The position numbers were made by a program, and so were the translations under genes. A model generated the notes under the pieces. The model was not told the DNA's origin. It searched no databases and saw only the letters and a program-made list of their open reading frames with translations. A stretch of 58,117 nt of DNA, taken from the IMG/VR virus record IMGVR_UViG_3300032271_000996, positions 1 to 58,117 of that record. One strand, given 5' to 3'. The stretch is from a virus. This document shows positions 57,937-58,117 of the stretch, in pieces (position 1 is the first letter of the stretch; each line of letters starts with the position of its first letter).

Positions 57937-58117
57937 TCCTTTTGACCCTTTTGGTGAAAATTTTTTGGCGGGAAAATTTTTTATGAACGAGGGGTGTCTT
58001 AAAACATATGGGACCCATTGACTTTTTATTTAAAACGCACTTGGGGGGTATGGGGTATCTTATCGCTAGGCCACGGGACCGGCCACCGATGGACGGCTTG
58101 GCTACTGTCCCTAGTAC
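57937..58117. other. Gene-free right edge, partly GC-rich
   Basis: No ORF is supported here. The first half has runs such as TTTTTTGGCGGGAAAATTTTTT, and the last ~80 bases are markedly GC-rich (GGGACCGGCCACCGATGG). It probably belongs to a regulatory intergenic region continuing beyond the window; I found no tRNA fold. Confidence 0.4.

Noticed and set aside
58030-58117. Possible tRNA or RNA gene in the GC-rich right edge
   Set aside because: No cloverleaf or CCA end could be drawn; the region is cut by the window edge.

Overview
The window is a low-GC segment of a T4-like contractile-tailed phage of marine picocyanobacteria (cyanomyovirus; Synechococcus or Prochlorococcus host). Two things show this: a near-complete T4-type morphogenesis series (gp25, gp6, gp7-like, gp8, gp13 to gp20) and a phage-borne photosystem II gene, psbA (D1). 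Most structural genes and the small genes at the right lie on the minus strand. Late-promoter octamers resembling T4 TATAAATA stand upstream of many transcription units.

Layout. (1) 1-6615, minus: tail-fibre/virion structural genes, one running off the left edge, plus a DUF6165-type gene. (2) 6646-6694: strong bidirectional terminator. (3) 6713-42167, minus: the morphogenesis block. Read from its promoter end it is gp25, gp6, a 3777-aa gp7-like giant, gp8, a DUF4815/VrlC-like protein, an 835-aa structural protein, gp13, gp14, gp15, gp16, a mosaic 532-aa protein, gp17, gp18, gp19, gp20 (carrying a 148-aa mini-intein) and a small gp67-like ORF. (4) 42226-47197, mostly plus: small late genes. 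Three open with MKTFxEF(I)xE, closely resembling the capsid-targeting peptide of T4 internal head proteins; one of these is a GNAT acetyltransferase and one a P-loop kinase. A minus-strand island with a glycosyltransferase sits among them. (5) 47235-47566: a promoter-to-terminator unit with no ORF over about 14 codons but several hairpins, a candidate structured RNA. (6) 47591-49332, minus: a gp17 paralogue with only the ATPase domain, and a free-standing GIY-YIG endonuclease. (7) 49421-53400, minus: psbA in seven exons and six group I introns, three with homing endonuclease ORFs (two LAGLIDADG, one HNH). (8) 53592-58117: small, mostly overlapping minus-strand genes, including two LRV-like repeat proteins, a fourth MKTFEEF gene on plus, and two copies of a 46-bp repeat that look like promoters.

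How the genes work together: the block at 6713-42167 builds baseplate, neck, tail, portal and packaging motor. psbA supplies D1 to keep photosystem II running during infection. The MKTFxEF proteins are best explained as cargo packed into the prohead and ejected with the DNA.

The most notable find is the intron-riddled psbA. Every junction can be placed to the base using group I rules (U at the 5' exon end, G at the intron end), and the joined exons give an intact 359-residue D1. All functional assignments rest on reading the sequence and on memory of protein families; no database search was run.
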